Shown here: positions 7,151 through 16,103 of the stretch, one piece after another
How the letters are laid out: every line of letters begins with the position of its first letter
Numbering within the stretch: position 1 is the first letter of the stretch
Origin: Bacteroidia bacterium
GTDB lineage: Bacteria; Bacteroidota; Bacteroidia; B-17B0; Aurantibacillaceae
Assembly (NCBI GenBank): GCA_020846335.1
Contig: JADLED010000216.1
Coordinates: 1 to 38,368, forward strand
Direction: 5' to 3'
DNA: 38,368 nt
The notes under the pieces: generated by a model
What the model was told of the DNA's origin: nothing
The model's input: the letters and a program-made list of their open reading frames with translations, nothing else
The model's database searches: none
Made by a program: the position numbers and the translations under genes

Positions 7151-9958
7151 ATGATTAATAGTAAACTGTTCCTTCTTATTGGATTTCTGATCACATTTGG
7201 ATTCAATCAAAAAATAAACGGCCAATCGCAGGTGGCTATAGTGCTCAATGAGTATTCGGCTTCCAACACTACCGGACCCGCCGACAATTTTGGTGTTTTA
7301 AGTGATTGGGTTGAATTGTATAACCCACAACCTTCGCAGGTAAGTTTGTCAGGTTATTACCTGAGCAACGATCGTTTTAATCTGTTTAAATGGAAATTTC
7401 CGAGCGGTTTTACCTTAGCCAGTGGAGAAATAAAAGTTATTTGGTTGTCGGGTCGCAATGTTAATGTATCCGGCGGTTTGCATACCAATTTTACGCTTGA
7501 CCAGTGCAAAAATCAGTGGTTAATTCTTTCCACTTCTGCAGGTGTGGTGCGCGATTCGGTGTTTGTTCAAAAAACCAAAGCAGGGCATACCCGCGCTCGT
7601 GTTGATGTGGCAAATACCGGAGTAGGCGCCTGGAAATTATACACCACCAACTCGCATCTGGCTGCCAATCCAACCATCAACAACTACTTTGATTATGTTC
7701 CAAAACCTACACTTTTTCCGGTGAGTTACAATGCCACCGTAACACCCTTAGACACTGCTGCAAAAACCAATTCTGGAATGTTTCACGAAGACGGTCAACA
7801 AATTTACAAGGTAAAAATCAACGGCTATGATTACGATACCCTGCAATTTCCGTGTTACAATGTTTATTACACTACCGATGGAAATTACCCCGTTCCCGGA
7901 ACACCCTATACAACTCGCTACATCGGAGGTCCTCAACCAACCGGGCAATACATTACAATAGGCACCACTTCCATGATACGTGCCATTACAGTGCCCGCAC
8001 CCGGCAACTCGGTAATTGCATGCCCAACAGGTTACCTCGATAGCTTTTGCGAAACCAACACTTATTTTATTGACACCGACCATCAAACGTTTGATAAAAA
8101 TTTTGGTGTGGTTTCCATTGCCATGGACAGGGCTGATACCGCCTGGTTCAACTCGCAGGGAAGCCCGGCCAACACGTTGGTGCATGTGGAATATTACGAC
8201 ACCAAAAAGCAATTTTCTGAAGGATATGCCACCATAGCCCGACCAAGCAACGAAACCTGGTTTACCAAACAAAGGGGATTTTACATTTCAATTGACGACC
8301 GCTACGGTTTTGGCTGTAACTTCGAAGGCAACATTTTTAACGTTGAGGATTTGGGAACATCTGCCCGTAAATCCTTTCCAACATTGCATTTAAAATCCGG
8401 CGATTACGAGTCTTGTTCAGGTTACACGGGCTATCCTTCCGATGCTACGGATGGTACAGGATTGAGGGAAGTTTTTTATCAAACACTTGCAGCCAAAAAC
8501 AAACTAAACGTTAGCCCAATGCACGTAAAACCTGTAGTGACATTTGTTAACGGAAAATACTGGGGTGTTTACAACCTTACCGAGGTGGTGGATAAATACT
8601 ACGAAGGTTTTTATAACGGACAACCAGAAGAAGCACTGGATGTGGCTACATTTCACGGTGGCGATGCCTCGGTATCTTATGCTGATGGATCTGTTTCAAC
8701 CTATAGCAACAATTTTAAAACAACCGTTTATGATAATGCCGTTAAGTTTCCACTCAATGCCAGCGGACCCGGTACCAATTACGACAAAGTAATGGCCGCC
8801 CTCGACAAAAAGAGTTTTATGGATTATGTTATTTTAACCAGTTACGCCATGAATCCTGACATCTGGAATTACAACATTGCCATGGCTAAGGGCAGTTCAT
8901 CTTCTAAAGCAGGTAATAAATGGCATTACTATTTATGGAACATGCCGGCTATTTTTAATTTCACCAATTACGCATCCGTTTATACCAACACCTTAAACTA
9001 TACCAGTTGCGCCACTTCTCCATGCGCTATTGCAAGCGTTCCGGGCTATGTGGTAAGCCCTAAGGCACACAACGGGCACGGAGCCATTTTTGCACGATTA
9101 ATGGATGGTACCATCGGAAACAATCCGTTTAAACTGGAATACAAAAACCGCTATCAGGATTTGTTGAATGGCCCGTTGAAATGCGAAAATATTATTAAGC
9201 ACTGGAAATTAATAGATACCATTTATGGTAAAGAAATGCGTTGCCACGAAGACCCGGGTTGCACGGCTGGTCCAGGAAAATTTGCCTCTAAAATGGGCAA
9301 TTGGGATACTGCCATGAATGTGTTTAAACGCAAATTACAGTGCCGTTGTTTTGAAATGGAAAGCTCATTCAAAAAATCGGGTTGCTATGGTTTAACAGGG
9401 CCGTTTCAGGTGGTGGTAAATGTAACACCCGAAGGTGCGGGAACCGTTAAACTCAATAGTATTAATCTGGATTCCTATCCATGGGTGGGTCATTATTTCC
9501 AAACACAAATGAGTTTTAAAGCCGCACCAACCAATACCAATTATGTTTTTCACCACTGGGAATTTAAAAAGCATACACCTACCCGACCAGTAAGCCTGGA
9601 TAGTGTGGCGGTGCAATCCTGGTCGTTTGATGATGAAGTATTGGCAGTGTTTACAGATGTTACCAGCCCGCTTACCAGTGGTTCAAATATTCCAAATGCT
9701 TTTTCTCCAAACGGTGATGGCAATAACGACTGGTTTAAACCATTGGGTAGTGCGGCCTATGTAACCGATTATCAACTAACCATTTGGAACCGCTGGGGTC
9801 AGGAAGTATTCAGAAGCACCGACCCAACAGGGGCCGGATGGGATGGAAATTACAACGGGCAGCAGGCACTAACCGGAGTTTATGCCTATGTAATTACCTA
9901 CAAAAATATTTATGGTGAGTCTAAAATTGTAAAAGATAATTTAACGCTTACCAGATAA
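7151..9958 (+). CDS. secreted LTD-CotH protein with T9SS type-B C-terminal sorting domain
   Basis: Large cell-surface or secreted protein of unknown role, 935 aa from the chosen start. Order of parts: signal peptide (MINSKLFLLIGFLITFGF, ending near residue 25); lamin-tail domain (about 28-105, LNEYSASN ... DWVELYNP ... GYYLSND); a chitobiase/FN3-associated segment (about 236-285, YYTTDGNYPVPG); a CotH-like domain (about 340-720, with VTFVNGKYWGVYNLTEVVDKYY at 464-485); and a gliding-motility/type-B sorting domain in the last ~95 residues (NIPNAFSPNGDGNND, IWNRWGQEVF, WDGNYNG). The frame is open back to an ATG at 6899, which adds 84 hydrophilic residues; I prefer 7151 because Sec export needs the signal at the N-terminus. 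A PorP/SprF gene follows 82 bases downstream, a common pairing for type-B cargo. Confidence 0.85.
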   Translation: MINSKLFLLIGFLITFGFNQKINGQSQVAIVLNEYSASNTTGPADNFGVLSDWVELYNPQPSQVSLSGYYLSNDRFNLFKWKFPSGFTLASGEIKVIWLSGRNVNVSGGLHTNFTLDQCKNQWLILSTSAGVVRDSVFVQKTKAGHTRARVDVANTGVGAWKLYTTNSHLAANPTINNYFDYVPKPTLFPVSYNATVTPLDTAAKTNSGMFHEDGQQIYKVKINGYDYDTLQFPCYNVYYTTDGNYPVPGTPYTTRYIGGPQPTGQYITIGTTSMIRAITVPAPGNSVIACPTGYLDSFCETNTYFIDTDHQTFDKNFGVVSIAMDRADTAWFNSQGSPANTLVHVEYYDTKKQFSEGYATIARPSNETWFTKQRGFYISIDDRYGFGCNFEGNIFNVEDLGTSARKSFPTLHLKSGDYESCSGYTGYPSDATDGTGLREVFYQTLAAKNKLNVSPMHVKPVVTFVNGKYWGVYNLTEVVDKYYEGFYNGQPEEALDVATFHGGDASVSYADGSVSTYSNNFKTTVYDNAVKFPLNASGPGTNYDKVMAALDKKSFMDYVILTSYAMNPDIWNYNIAMAKGSSSSKAGNKWHYYLWNMPAIFNFTNYASVYTNTLNYTSCATSPCAIASVPGYVVSPKAHNGHGAIFARLMDGTIGNNPFKLEYKNRYQDLLNGPLKCENIIKHWKLIDTIYGKEMRCHEDPGCTAGPGKFASKMGNWDTAMNVFKRKLQCRCFEMESSFKKSGCYGLTGPFQVVVNVTPEGAGTVKLNSINLDSYPWVGHYFQTQMSFKAAPTNTNYVFHHWEFKKHTPTRPVSLDSVAVQSWSFDDEVLAVFTDVTSPLTSGSNIPNAFSPNGDGNNDWFKPLGSAAYVTDYQLTIWNRWGQEVFRSTDPTGAGWDGNYNGQQALTGVYAYVITYKNIYGESKIVKDNLTLTR

Positions 9959-9993
9959 AGCAGTAAAACAGTAAAAAACAGAAAACATCAAAG

Positions 9994-10017
9994 TACGTTA
10001 CTACCAAAGGTAACGTA
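9994..10017. repeat. inverted repeat upstream of the PorP/SprF gene
   Basis: TACGTTAC (9994-10001) and GTAACGTA (10010-10017) form perfect 8-bp arms around an 8-nt loop, 23 bases before the PorP/SprF ATG. There is no T-tract after it, so it is not a typical terminator. It could be an operator or an mRNA hairpin in the leader. Confidence 0.5.
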
Positions 10018-10040
10018 ACGCTCAAAAGCAGACTTTGCAT

Positions 10041-11111
10041 ATGAAGAAAATAAACTACAGATCATTACTAATAATCCTGACATTATCGTCTTTTTTCCTC
10101 AAGGCACAGGATATTCATTTTTCGCAGGTATGTGAAACCCCTGTGTTTTTGAGTCCGGCCAACACCGGTTTCTTTAATGGATACACACGGGCAATTGCAA
10201 ATTACCGCAACCAGTGGATGGCCATGAACAATGCCTATCAAACCATGGCCATTTCTGTTGATGGAGGACTGTTTAAAAGCAAAAAACATCAGGCATTTAT
10301 GGGTGTTGGGTTAACCATATTCAGAGATCAGGCGGGGGCCGCTAAACTTAGTCAAACCAATGCCTTGGTTAACATAAGTGGGTTGGTTAAAATGGGCAGG
10401 TATAGCGCATTTAGTGTGGGTTTGGCAGGAGGAACAATGGCCACCAATGGTAATTACAACAAACTTACCTATGCCTCTCAGTTCAATGGAAATAGCCTCG
10501 ATCCGGGGTTGGCCAGTGGCGAAATTCCATACCGCCAGTTTACCACCGTGGATGTGGGTGCTGGTTTGGCTTACGAATTCGCAAAATCTAAAAAGGATCC
10601 GGACCATGACGACATGATTTCGTTTAGAATTTCCATGGGTGCTTTTCACCTCAATAAACCGGTACAGGAATTCGGCGCAGGTTCTTTTTACAAAATGCCT
10701 ATTAAATACGTGTATGCATTTACTTCGGTGTACGATATTGTGGATACAAAGTTTACCATCACACCAACATTGGTTTATCAAACACAAGGCAATAACAATC
10801 CATTGGGCTCAAGTAAATCCTATCAGGAAATTTTTGTTGGCTCTTACCTCAAATACCGTTTAAAAACGGGTACTAAAGTTACCGGCGAAAAAACATCGGA
10901 TGCCATTGGTTTTGGCTTGTTTTACCGTCGCAGGGATGCCATAGTTCCAAAATTTATTGTGGACTTGGGTGATTACTCAATAGGGTTGGCGTATGATGTT
11001 AACATTTCGGCCTACACCGCTGCTTCCAGAAGTTTTGGTGGTTTTGAAGTTTCGTTGCGCTATAATAATCTGGCCAGTTCGTTGTTTGCTGCCCGCAAGG
11101 AATTCAGATAA
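10041..11111 (+). CDS. PorP/SprF family type IX secretion system membrane protein
   Basis: Predicted 356-aa outer-membrane beta-barrel of the PorP/SprF family. Members accompany the type IX secretion machinery and help secrete or anchor particular type-B C-terminal-domain cargos. The signal peptide ends KAQ (cleavage near residue 22). The mature protein starts DIHFSQ, followed by SPANTGFFNGYTRAIANYRNQW, the family's hallmark N-terminus. Alternating aromatic and polar strands continue to the C-terminus. I place the start at ATG 10041; a TTG two codons earlier is in frame but weaker. The cargo-like CotH protein is encoded immediately upstream. The core T9SS genes (gldKLMN, sov/sprA) are not in the window. 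Confidence 0.92.
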   Translation: MKKINYRSLLIILTLSSFFLKAQDIHFSQVCETPVFLSPANTGFFNGYTRAIANYRNQWMAMNNAYQTMAISVDGGLFKSKKHQAFMGVGLTIFRDQAGAAKLSQTNALVNISGLVKMGRYSAFSVGLAGGTMATNGNYNKLTYASQFNGNSLDPGLASGEIPYRQFTTVDVGAGLAYEFAKSKKDPDHDDMISFRISMGAFHLNKPVQEFGAGSFYKMPIKYVYAFTSVYDIVDTKFTITPTLVYQTQGNNNPLGSSKSYQEIFVGSYLKYRLKTGTKVTGEKTSDAIGFGLFYRRRDAIVPKFIVDLGDYSIGLAYDVNISAYTAASRSFGGFEVSLRYNNLASSLFAARKEFR

Positions 11112-11223
11112 TTTTTACCCGAAATTGTACTTGTGTTTAGCCACGTTTGCCTAATACGAATGATGGCGTTTTAAAACAGGTTAGGAATAATTAAGGGCAA
11201 TTAAAAAACACACTATTGCACAC

Positions 11224-12267
11224 ATGAAAAAAAAATCCTCGCTGGTTATCATTGTTATTCTGCTGGCGCTTTCAATAGTTTCTTTATTTCTATACAAAAC
11301 CAAATCAAAATCAAGCACGGTTGATAAGGAAGGACGCAATTTTAGTTTTAAAGATACTGCGTCTATAACCAAAATTTTTATTGCCGACAAAGAGGGCGAC
11401 CAATCGGAAGTGGTTAGAACCAAAAAAGGTTGGGTGGTAAACAACAAGTATCCGTGCAGGGGCGAGGCCATTCTTAATTTGTTGGAAGTAATAAAAAACG
11501 TGGAAGTTAAAATGCCTGTGCCCAAAGAAGCCCGCGAAAACATTATCAAATCCATGAGTACCCGTGCCATGAAAGTTGAAATATACTGCGGCGATGATTT
11601 GGTAAATCAGTATTATGTTGGTCACGAAACCGATGATGCCGAAGGAAGTTACATGTTGCTGACTGATGTGGAGAGCGGCGAAAATTACAAAGACCCTTAC
11701 GCCTGTTTTATACCGGGATTTGTGGGGTTTTTACAACCTCGCTTTATTGCCAAAGAAAACGAATGGCGCGATCGTGTGGTGGTAAATTATATTCCACCAC
11801 AAATTAAAAGCATTTCGGTAATGCAATACGATATGCCGAAAGACTCGTCGTTTAGCATCGATTTGGTAAACGCCAATAACTTTAAATTAATAGGCGCTGA
11901 CGGAAAAGAATTGCCTTTTGATGTGGTAAAGCTTAAACAATATCTGGTATATTTTCAAAACCTGTCATACGAAGCCTTGATTACCAACCGAAATAAAAAA
12001 CTTCAGGATTCGCTGGTTTCAAAACATCCCTTTTGCGAAATAACAATTAAAACAAGCAACCTGAGTACAGATGTTTACCGGTTTTACCGCAAGCAATTTA
12101 TGGGCAATGTAAATCCTGAATTAAACGTAAAATACGACTACGACCCTGATAGACTTTACCTGCAGTTTGATGGCGACCGGGAGTGGGCCCAGTTGCAATA
12201 CTTTGCTTTTGGCAAGCTCTTTATTACCCGCCATTACTTCGATATGAAGGAATCTGTTAAAAAGTAG
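11224..12267 (+). CDS. DUF4340 domain-containing membrane-anchored protein
   Basis: A 347-aa protein with a basic N-terminus and one transmembrane segment (residues 5-24, SLVIIVILLALSIVSLFLY), followed by an extracytoplasmic region. That region fits DUF4340: FSFKDTASITKIFIADKEGD, then VVRTKKGWVVNNKYPC and repeated beta-rich blocks. DUF4340 proteins are best known next to gliding or ABC-type export genes (the GldG neighbourhood); this single-copy version lies directly before dnaN. The biochemical function is unknown. A hairpin with a T-rich tail lies between this gene and dnaN, so the two may be transcribed separately. Confidence 0.8.
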   Translation: MKKKSSLVIIVILLALSIVSLFLYKTKSKSSTVDKEGRNFSFKDTASITKIFIADKEGDQSEVVRTKKGWVVNNKYPCRGEAILNLLEVIKNVEVKMPVPKEARENIIKSMSTRAMKVEIYCGDDLVNQYYVGHETDDAEGSYMLLTDVESGENYKDPYACFIPGFVGFLQPRFIAKENEWRDRVVVNYIPPQIKSISVMQYDMPKDSSFSIDLVNANNFKLIGADGKELPFDVVKLKQYLVYFQNLSYEALITNRNKKLQDSLVSKHPFCEITIKTSNLSTDVYRFYRKQFMGNVNPELNVKYDYDPDRLYLQFDGDREWAQLQYFAFGKLFITRHYFDMKESVKK

Positions 12268-12322
12268 TTTAAAACTCCACCTTACTTTTCCTTTAATTTC
12301 TTATGCTTAATGTAATTTAGCC

Positions 12323-12376
12323 ACAACTAATAATGGCAACTAAACCATTAGTTTAAAAGTTGTCTTTTATTTTTTG
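12323..12376 (+). terminator. nested inverted repeat with T-rich tail before dnaN
   Basis: Outer arms ACAACT (12323-12328) and AGTTGT (12358-12363) enclose inner arms ACTAAT (12326-12331) / ATTAGT (12347-12352) and AATGG (12332-12336) / CCATT (12345-12349). The closing arm is followed by a T-rich run to 12375. It could terminate the DUF4340 transcript or form a structured dnaN leader. The stem is AT-rich and the arms partly exclude each other, so confidence is moderate. Confidence 0.4.
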
Positions 12377-12402
12377 TAACCAATTAAACTAAAAATCTGA
12401 AT

Positions 12403-13524
12403 ATGAATTTTGTTGTATCCGCATCGAGCTTACTAAAACATTTAAAATCAATCGGAGGAGTTTTAAACGCAAACAATACCATTCCCATTTTGGACTGCTT
12501 TTTGTTTGAAATCACCAAAAGCGAATTATTGCTTTCGGCCAGCGACATGGAAACCACCATTACCACTTCGATGAAAATTGAATCGAACGATGTTGGAAGC
12601 ATTGCCGTGCCTGCCAAAACCTTAATGGATTCGTTAGCAAATTTACCCGAGCAACCCATTTCGTTTATTGTGGATAAACTTAAACACAGCATTAAACTAA
12701 AAACCGAAACCGGCGATTACAATATATCAGGTCAGAATGGCGACGAGTATCCAAAAATGCCAAAACTGGATTCACAAAATTCAATTGTAATTAAGAGTGA
12801 TGTATTGGCCAACGCCATTAACAAAACCATATTTGCCACCGGCAACGACGATTTGCGCCCGGTAATGAGTGGTGTGTTTTGCGAATTTGGAGAAGACCGT
12901 TCGCGTTTTGTAGCCACCGATGCCCACAAATTGGTGCGTTACACCCGCAACGATGCCAAGGCCGGAAACAACTCTTCGTTTATCATGCCTAAAAAACCGC
13001 TTAACGTTTTAAAAGGGTTGTTGGCAGGTATTGATGACGCTGTAAAAATTGACTTTAATAAAACCAACGCCCTTTACAGCTTTGGAAACGTGCATTTAAT
13101 TTGCCGTTTAATTGATGGAAAATATCCGAATTACGAAGCAGTTATACCAAAACAAAACCCTAATAAGCTCACAGTTGACCGCAGCGCATTTTTAGGTGCT
13201 TTAAAACGTGTGAGTGTGTTTTCAAACAAAGCCACACACCAAATTCGTTTAAAAGTTACCGGAAGCCAGTTGCGCATGAGTGCCGAAGATTTGGATTTTG
13301 CCAACGAAGGCCATGAGTTGCTTACCTGTACCTATGTGGGCGAAGACATGGAAATTGGATTCAACTCACGTTTTCTTTTAGAAATGGTGGCCAATTTGGA
13401 TTGCGAAGAAATTATTATTGAAATGAGTGCCCCTAACCGTGCGGGCATTATATTACCAAACAACACTTCCAACCCGGCCGAAGACGTTCTGATGCTGGTG
13501 ATGCCGGTAATGTTGAATAATTAA
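12403..13524 (+). CDS. dnaN: DNA polymerase III subunit beta (sliding clamp)
   Basis: Ring-forming processivity factor that tethers DNA polymerase to the template; two copies form the clamp. It is 373 aa, the standard length, with three repeated clamp folds. Recognisable blocks are VVSASSLLKHLKSIGGVLNANNTIPILDCF at the N-terminus (domain 1), FATGNDDLRPVMSGV at the start of domain 2, and FATDAHKLV later in domain 2. The C-terminus ends NTSNPAEDVLMLVMPVMLNN, with the MPV(M/R) signature of the protein-binding pocket. dnaA and the replication origin are not adjacent here. The next gene, an HsdR_N protein, is convergent, with 31 bases between. Confidence 0.97.
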   Translation: MNFVVSASSLLKHLKSIGGVLNANNTIPILDCFLFEITKSELLLSASDMETTITTSMKIESNDVGSIAVPAKTLMDSLANLPEQPISFIVDKLKHSIKLKTETGDYNISGQNGDEYPKMPKLDSQNSIVIKSDVLANAINKTIFATGNDDLRPVMSGVFCEFGEDRSRFVATDAHKLVRYTRNDAKAGNNSSFIMPKKPLNVLKGLLAGIDDAVKIDFNKTNALYSFGNVHLICRLIDGKYPNYEAVIPKQNPNKLTVDRSAFLGALKRVSVFSNKATHQIRLKVTGSQLRMSAEDLDFANEGHELLTCTYVGEDMEIGFNSRFLLEMVANLDCEEIIIEMSAPNRAGIILPNNTSNPAEDVLMLVMPVMLNN

Positions 13525-13555
13525 AGCGTATTTAAAGAATAAAAAATTCCTAAAA

Positions 13556-14002
13556 TTACTCAGCAGTTAAGTAATCGCTTAATTCTGTTATTTCGTTTTT
13601 GCTGTTAAAAACCAAATCGCTCACGCCGATTGTAATCATTAAATAAGGGGCTTTAACAATTAAGTTATAGCGCAGGGCCTGCTCCACCACGGCTTTATTG
13701 AGTTCGATGTAGGGTGCTTTACATTCAACAATTAAATAGGGTTTAAGTTGTTTATTATACACCACCACATCGTAGCGCTTTCTTAAATCGTTTAATTGCA
13801 ATTCCTTTTCAATAGAAATGGAAGAGGCCGGATAATGTTTTACCTGAATGAGATAATTTAATAAATGTTGTCGTACCCACTCCTCAGGACTTAGTATCAG
13901 CCACTTTTTTCTAACAAGATCAAGAATATAGGTTTTGCCTTTTTCGTTTTTTATGCGTGGCCCAAAGTCAGGATATTTTAATGGAAGGTTCAAACGAATC
14001 AA
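13556..14002 (-). CDS. stand-alone HsdR N-terminal (PD-(D/E)xK) domain protein
   Basis: A 148-aa protein that aligns with the N-terminal nuclease fold of type I restriction HsdR subunits (HSDR_N_2), without helicase or other partners. Features are PRIKNEKGKTYILDLVRKKW, SPEEWVRQHLLNYL and the putative catalytic core: RYDVVVY (D78) followed by IVECKAP (E93, K95). Such short proteins are widespread in Bacteroidota without hsdM/hsdS, so this is probably not a restriction system; the function is unknown. The start is TTG at 14002, placed there because the homologous N-terminus (xxxLNLP) begins at this point and no ATG exists upstream. Confidence 0.8.
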   Translation of the reverse strand: MIRLNLPLKYPDFGPRIKNEKGKTYILDLVRKKWLILSPEEWVRQHLLNYLIQVKHYPASSISIEKELQLNDLRKRYDVVVYNKQLKPYLIVECKAPYIELNKAVVEQALRYNLIVKAPYLMITIGVSDLVFNSKNEITELSDYLTAE

Positions 14003-14061
14003 ATATTTTTTAAATATATTTACATTAATTGATTTGAAGCGAGGGTGTTGGAATTTGATAA

Positions 14062-14069
14062 TAATTTTG
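14062..14069 (+). promoter_or_regulatory. candidate -7 box for AMP nucleosidase-meaB
   Basis: TAATTTTG matches TAnnTTTG 40 nt before the ATG at 14110. A TTTG at 14033-14036 could serve as the -33 element, but the spacing (25 nt) is slightly long. Confidence 0.4.
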
Positions 14070-14109
14070 TCTGCGAATTATGGCAGAATGTAACCTCTAA
14101 AACAATAAC

Positions 14110-14880
14110 ATGAAAACCAAAGAAGAAATTGTGAACGATTGGCTGCCCCGTTACACCGGCGTGCCCTTAGATGCTTTTGGAAATTACATATTGCTGGTAA
14201 ATTTTTCCAACTACGTGCACATGTTTGCCCAACAGTTTGGGGTGGAGGTGCAGGGCAAAGACCGCCCCATGTTAAGTGCCACAGCCAACAACATCACCAT
14301 CATTAATTTTGGAATGGGCAGCGCATCGGCCGCCACTGTAATGGATTTGCTTACGGCCATTTCGCCTAAGGCCGTTTTATTTTTGGGCAAGTGCGGTGGT
14401 TTAAAAAAGAAAAATCAACTGGGCGATTTAATACTACCCATAGCTGCCATAAGGGGCGATGGTACCAGCAACGACTATCTGCCGCCCGAAGTGCCCGCGT
14501 TACCCGCATTTAGTTTGCAGAAAGCCATTTCGTACACCATTCGGCTAAGTTCGCGCGACTACTGGACAGGCACGGTTTACACCACCAACCGCCGTGTGTG
14601 GGAACACGATGAAAATTTTAAAGAATATTTAAGGTCAGTGCGCACAATGGCCATTGACATGGAAACAGCCACCATTTTTACAGTTGGTTTTCATAACGAA
14701 ATTCCAACCGGTGCCTTGTTATTGGTAACCGATCAACCCATGGTGGCCGAAGGAATAAAAACCGAACAGAGTGATAAAAAGGTAACTGAAAATTTTTCGG
14801 AAAACCATTTGAAAATTGGTATTGAATCGTTGAACGAATTGCAGAACAGCGGCGTTTCGGTAAAACATTTACGCTTTTAA
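14110..14880 (+). CDS. amn: AMP nucleosidase (short form)
   Basis: Purine salvage enzyme that hydrolyses AMP to adenine and ribose 5-phosphate. It has the nucleoside-phosphorylase fold: GMGSAS (68-73) is the phosphate loop, GKCGGL (93-98) the central motif, and AIDMETATIF (181-190) the ribose/base-binding Met-Glu signature. At 256 aa it is the short version found in Bacteroidota, lacking the N-terminal regulatory half of the ~480-residue E. coli enzyme. The stop overlaps the meaB ATG by one base (TAATG), so the two are translationally coupled. The pairing with meaB is probably transcriptional convenience; I know of no direct pathway link. Confidence 0.92.
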   Translation: MKTKEEIVNDWLPRYTGVPLDAFGNYILLVNFSNYVHMFAQQFGVEVQGKDRPMLSATANNITIINFGMGSASAATVMDLLTAISPKAVLFLGKCGGLKKKNQLGDLILPIAAIRGDGTSNDYLPPEVPALPAFSLQKAISYTIRLSSRDYWTGTVYTTNRRVWEHDENFKEYLRSVRTMAIDMETATIFTVGFHNEIPTGALLLVTDQPMVAEGIKTEQSDKKVTENFSENHLKIGIESLNELQNSGVSVKHLRF

Positions 14881-15875
14881 TGGCAACAAATAATATTAAT
14901 ACCAAAAGTGCTGATTTTTTTGTAGAAGGCATACTAAGTGGAAACATAGTGGCGCTAAGCAGGGCCATTACCCTTGTTGAATCTGAAAATGAAAAACACC
15001 GCGAAATGGCTTCGCAAATTATGGACGCCATTATTACTAAAACCGGTGCTTCGTTCCGGCTTGGTATTACCGGCGTTCCGGGCGTTGGTAAAAGTACTTT
15101 TATTGAAAGTTTTGGCAAAGAAGTTATTGAGCGCGGACACAAAATGGCAGTGCTTGCCATCGACCCATCAAGTGCAAAAAGCAAAGGCAGTATTTTGGGC
15201 GATAAAACCCGAATGGAAACTTTGTCGGCCATGGATGGCGTTTTTATACGTCCCTCGCCCAGCAGTGGCGAATTGGGTGGTGTTACGCGTGCCACTTACG
15301 AAACCATTTTATTGTGTGAGGCCGCAGGTTTTGATTTTGTTATAGTAGAAACAGTAGGTGTGGGGCAAAGCGAAATTGCCGTGAGCCGCATTTGTGATTT
15401 TTTTCTTCTGTTGATGTTGGCAGGTGCCGGCGACGAGTTGCAGGGCATTAAACGGGGAATTATGGAAATGGCCGATGCCCTTGTTATTACCAAAGCCGAT
15501 GGCAACAATGTAGATAAAGCAAAAACGGCGCGCGCGGAGTATGCACACGCCATGCACCTGCTACAGGCACCTGAAAGTGGTTGGACACCGCGCACACAAA
15601 TTTGTTCGGGATTGAGTGGGCACGGAATAAAGGAACTTTACGACATGATGCAGGATTACATGGTATTTACCAAGGCCAATAATTATTTTTTAGAAAAAAG
15701 GAAGAATCAGCAATACGAATTGTTTTTAGACAGCATGGAAGAGCAATTGAAAAAGAAATTTTATTCAAATGCAGATGTTGCCGCAAGTATTCTAAAGATA
15801 AAAGGTCTGGATAATTTTCAACCATTTACCGAAGCAAAAAAAATCCTGGGCCGTTTTCTTGGTAATACGGATTAA
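14880..15875 (+). CDS. meaB: methylmalonyl-CoA mutase-associated GTPase MeaB
   Basis: G3E-family GTPase that protects and gates cofactor loading of adenosylcobalamin-dependent methylmalonyl-CoA mutase. P-loop GVPGVGKS is at 65-72. AIDPSS (93-98) and the KGSILGDKTRM stretch form the switch region characteristic of the ArgK/MeaB family. ETVGVGQSE (157-165) is the DxxG-region signature, and TKADG (204-208) the base-recognition motif. The C-terminal helical arm provides dimerisation. At 331 aa it has the normal length. The mutase subunits are not in the window, so the partner must be elsewhere. It is co-transcribed with the AMP nucleosidase. Confidence 0.95.
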   Translation: MATNNINTKSADFFVEGILSGNIVALSRAITLVESENEKHREMASQIMDAIITKTGASFRLGITGVPGVGKSTFIESFGKEVIERGHKMAVLAIDPSSAKSKGSILGDKTRMETLSAMDGVFIRPSPSSGELGGVTRATYETILLCEAAGFDFVIVETVGVGQSEIAVSRICDFFLLLMLAGAGDELQGIKRGIMEMADALVITKADGNNVDKAKTARAEYAHAMHLLQAPESGWTPRTQICSGLSGHGIKELYDMMQDYMVFTKANNYFLEKRKNQQYELFLDSMEEQLKKKFYSNADVAASILKIKGLDNFQPFTEAKKILGRFLGNTD

Positions 15876-16058
15876 AAGCCTAACGGGTGTTTGGGGTGGA
15901 ATTAGACGTTTAAAAAGGGGCTTTTCTGTCAAAAGTAAATTGCGGAGTGTTAATTATTCCTCATTTACACATTAAATAGCTGATAATCATTAATATACAA
16001 CTTTTAGGAATTGCGGTGAATATCGTAAATATTTCTTTTTTCTTATCGAAAATTTTTT

Positions 16059-16066
16059 TTCATTTG
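16059..16066 (+). promoter_or_regulatory. weak -7 box upstream of the DUF2795 gene
   Basis: TTCATTTG differs from TAnnTTTG at one position and lies 37 nt before the ATG at 16104, after a long T-run. The 228-base gap from meaB and the terminator after the gene suggest an independent small transcript. Confidence 0.3.
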
Positions 16067-16103
16067 CATGAATTAAAACAGGCATAAAATTTAATATAAA
16101 ACT

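Noticed and set aside
15874-15925. AAAAGCC / GGCTTTT inverted repeat after meaB as a terminator
   Set aside because: The arms are separated by about 38 nt and no clean T-tract follows; a terminator is possible but not supported.
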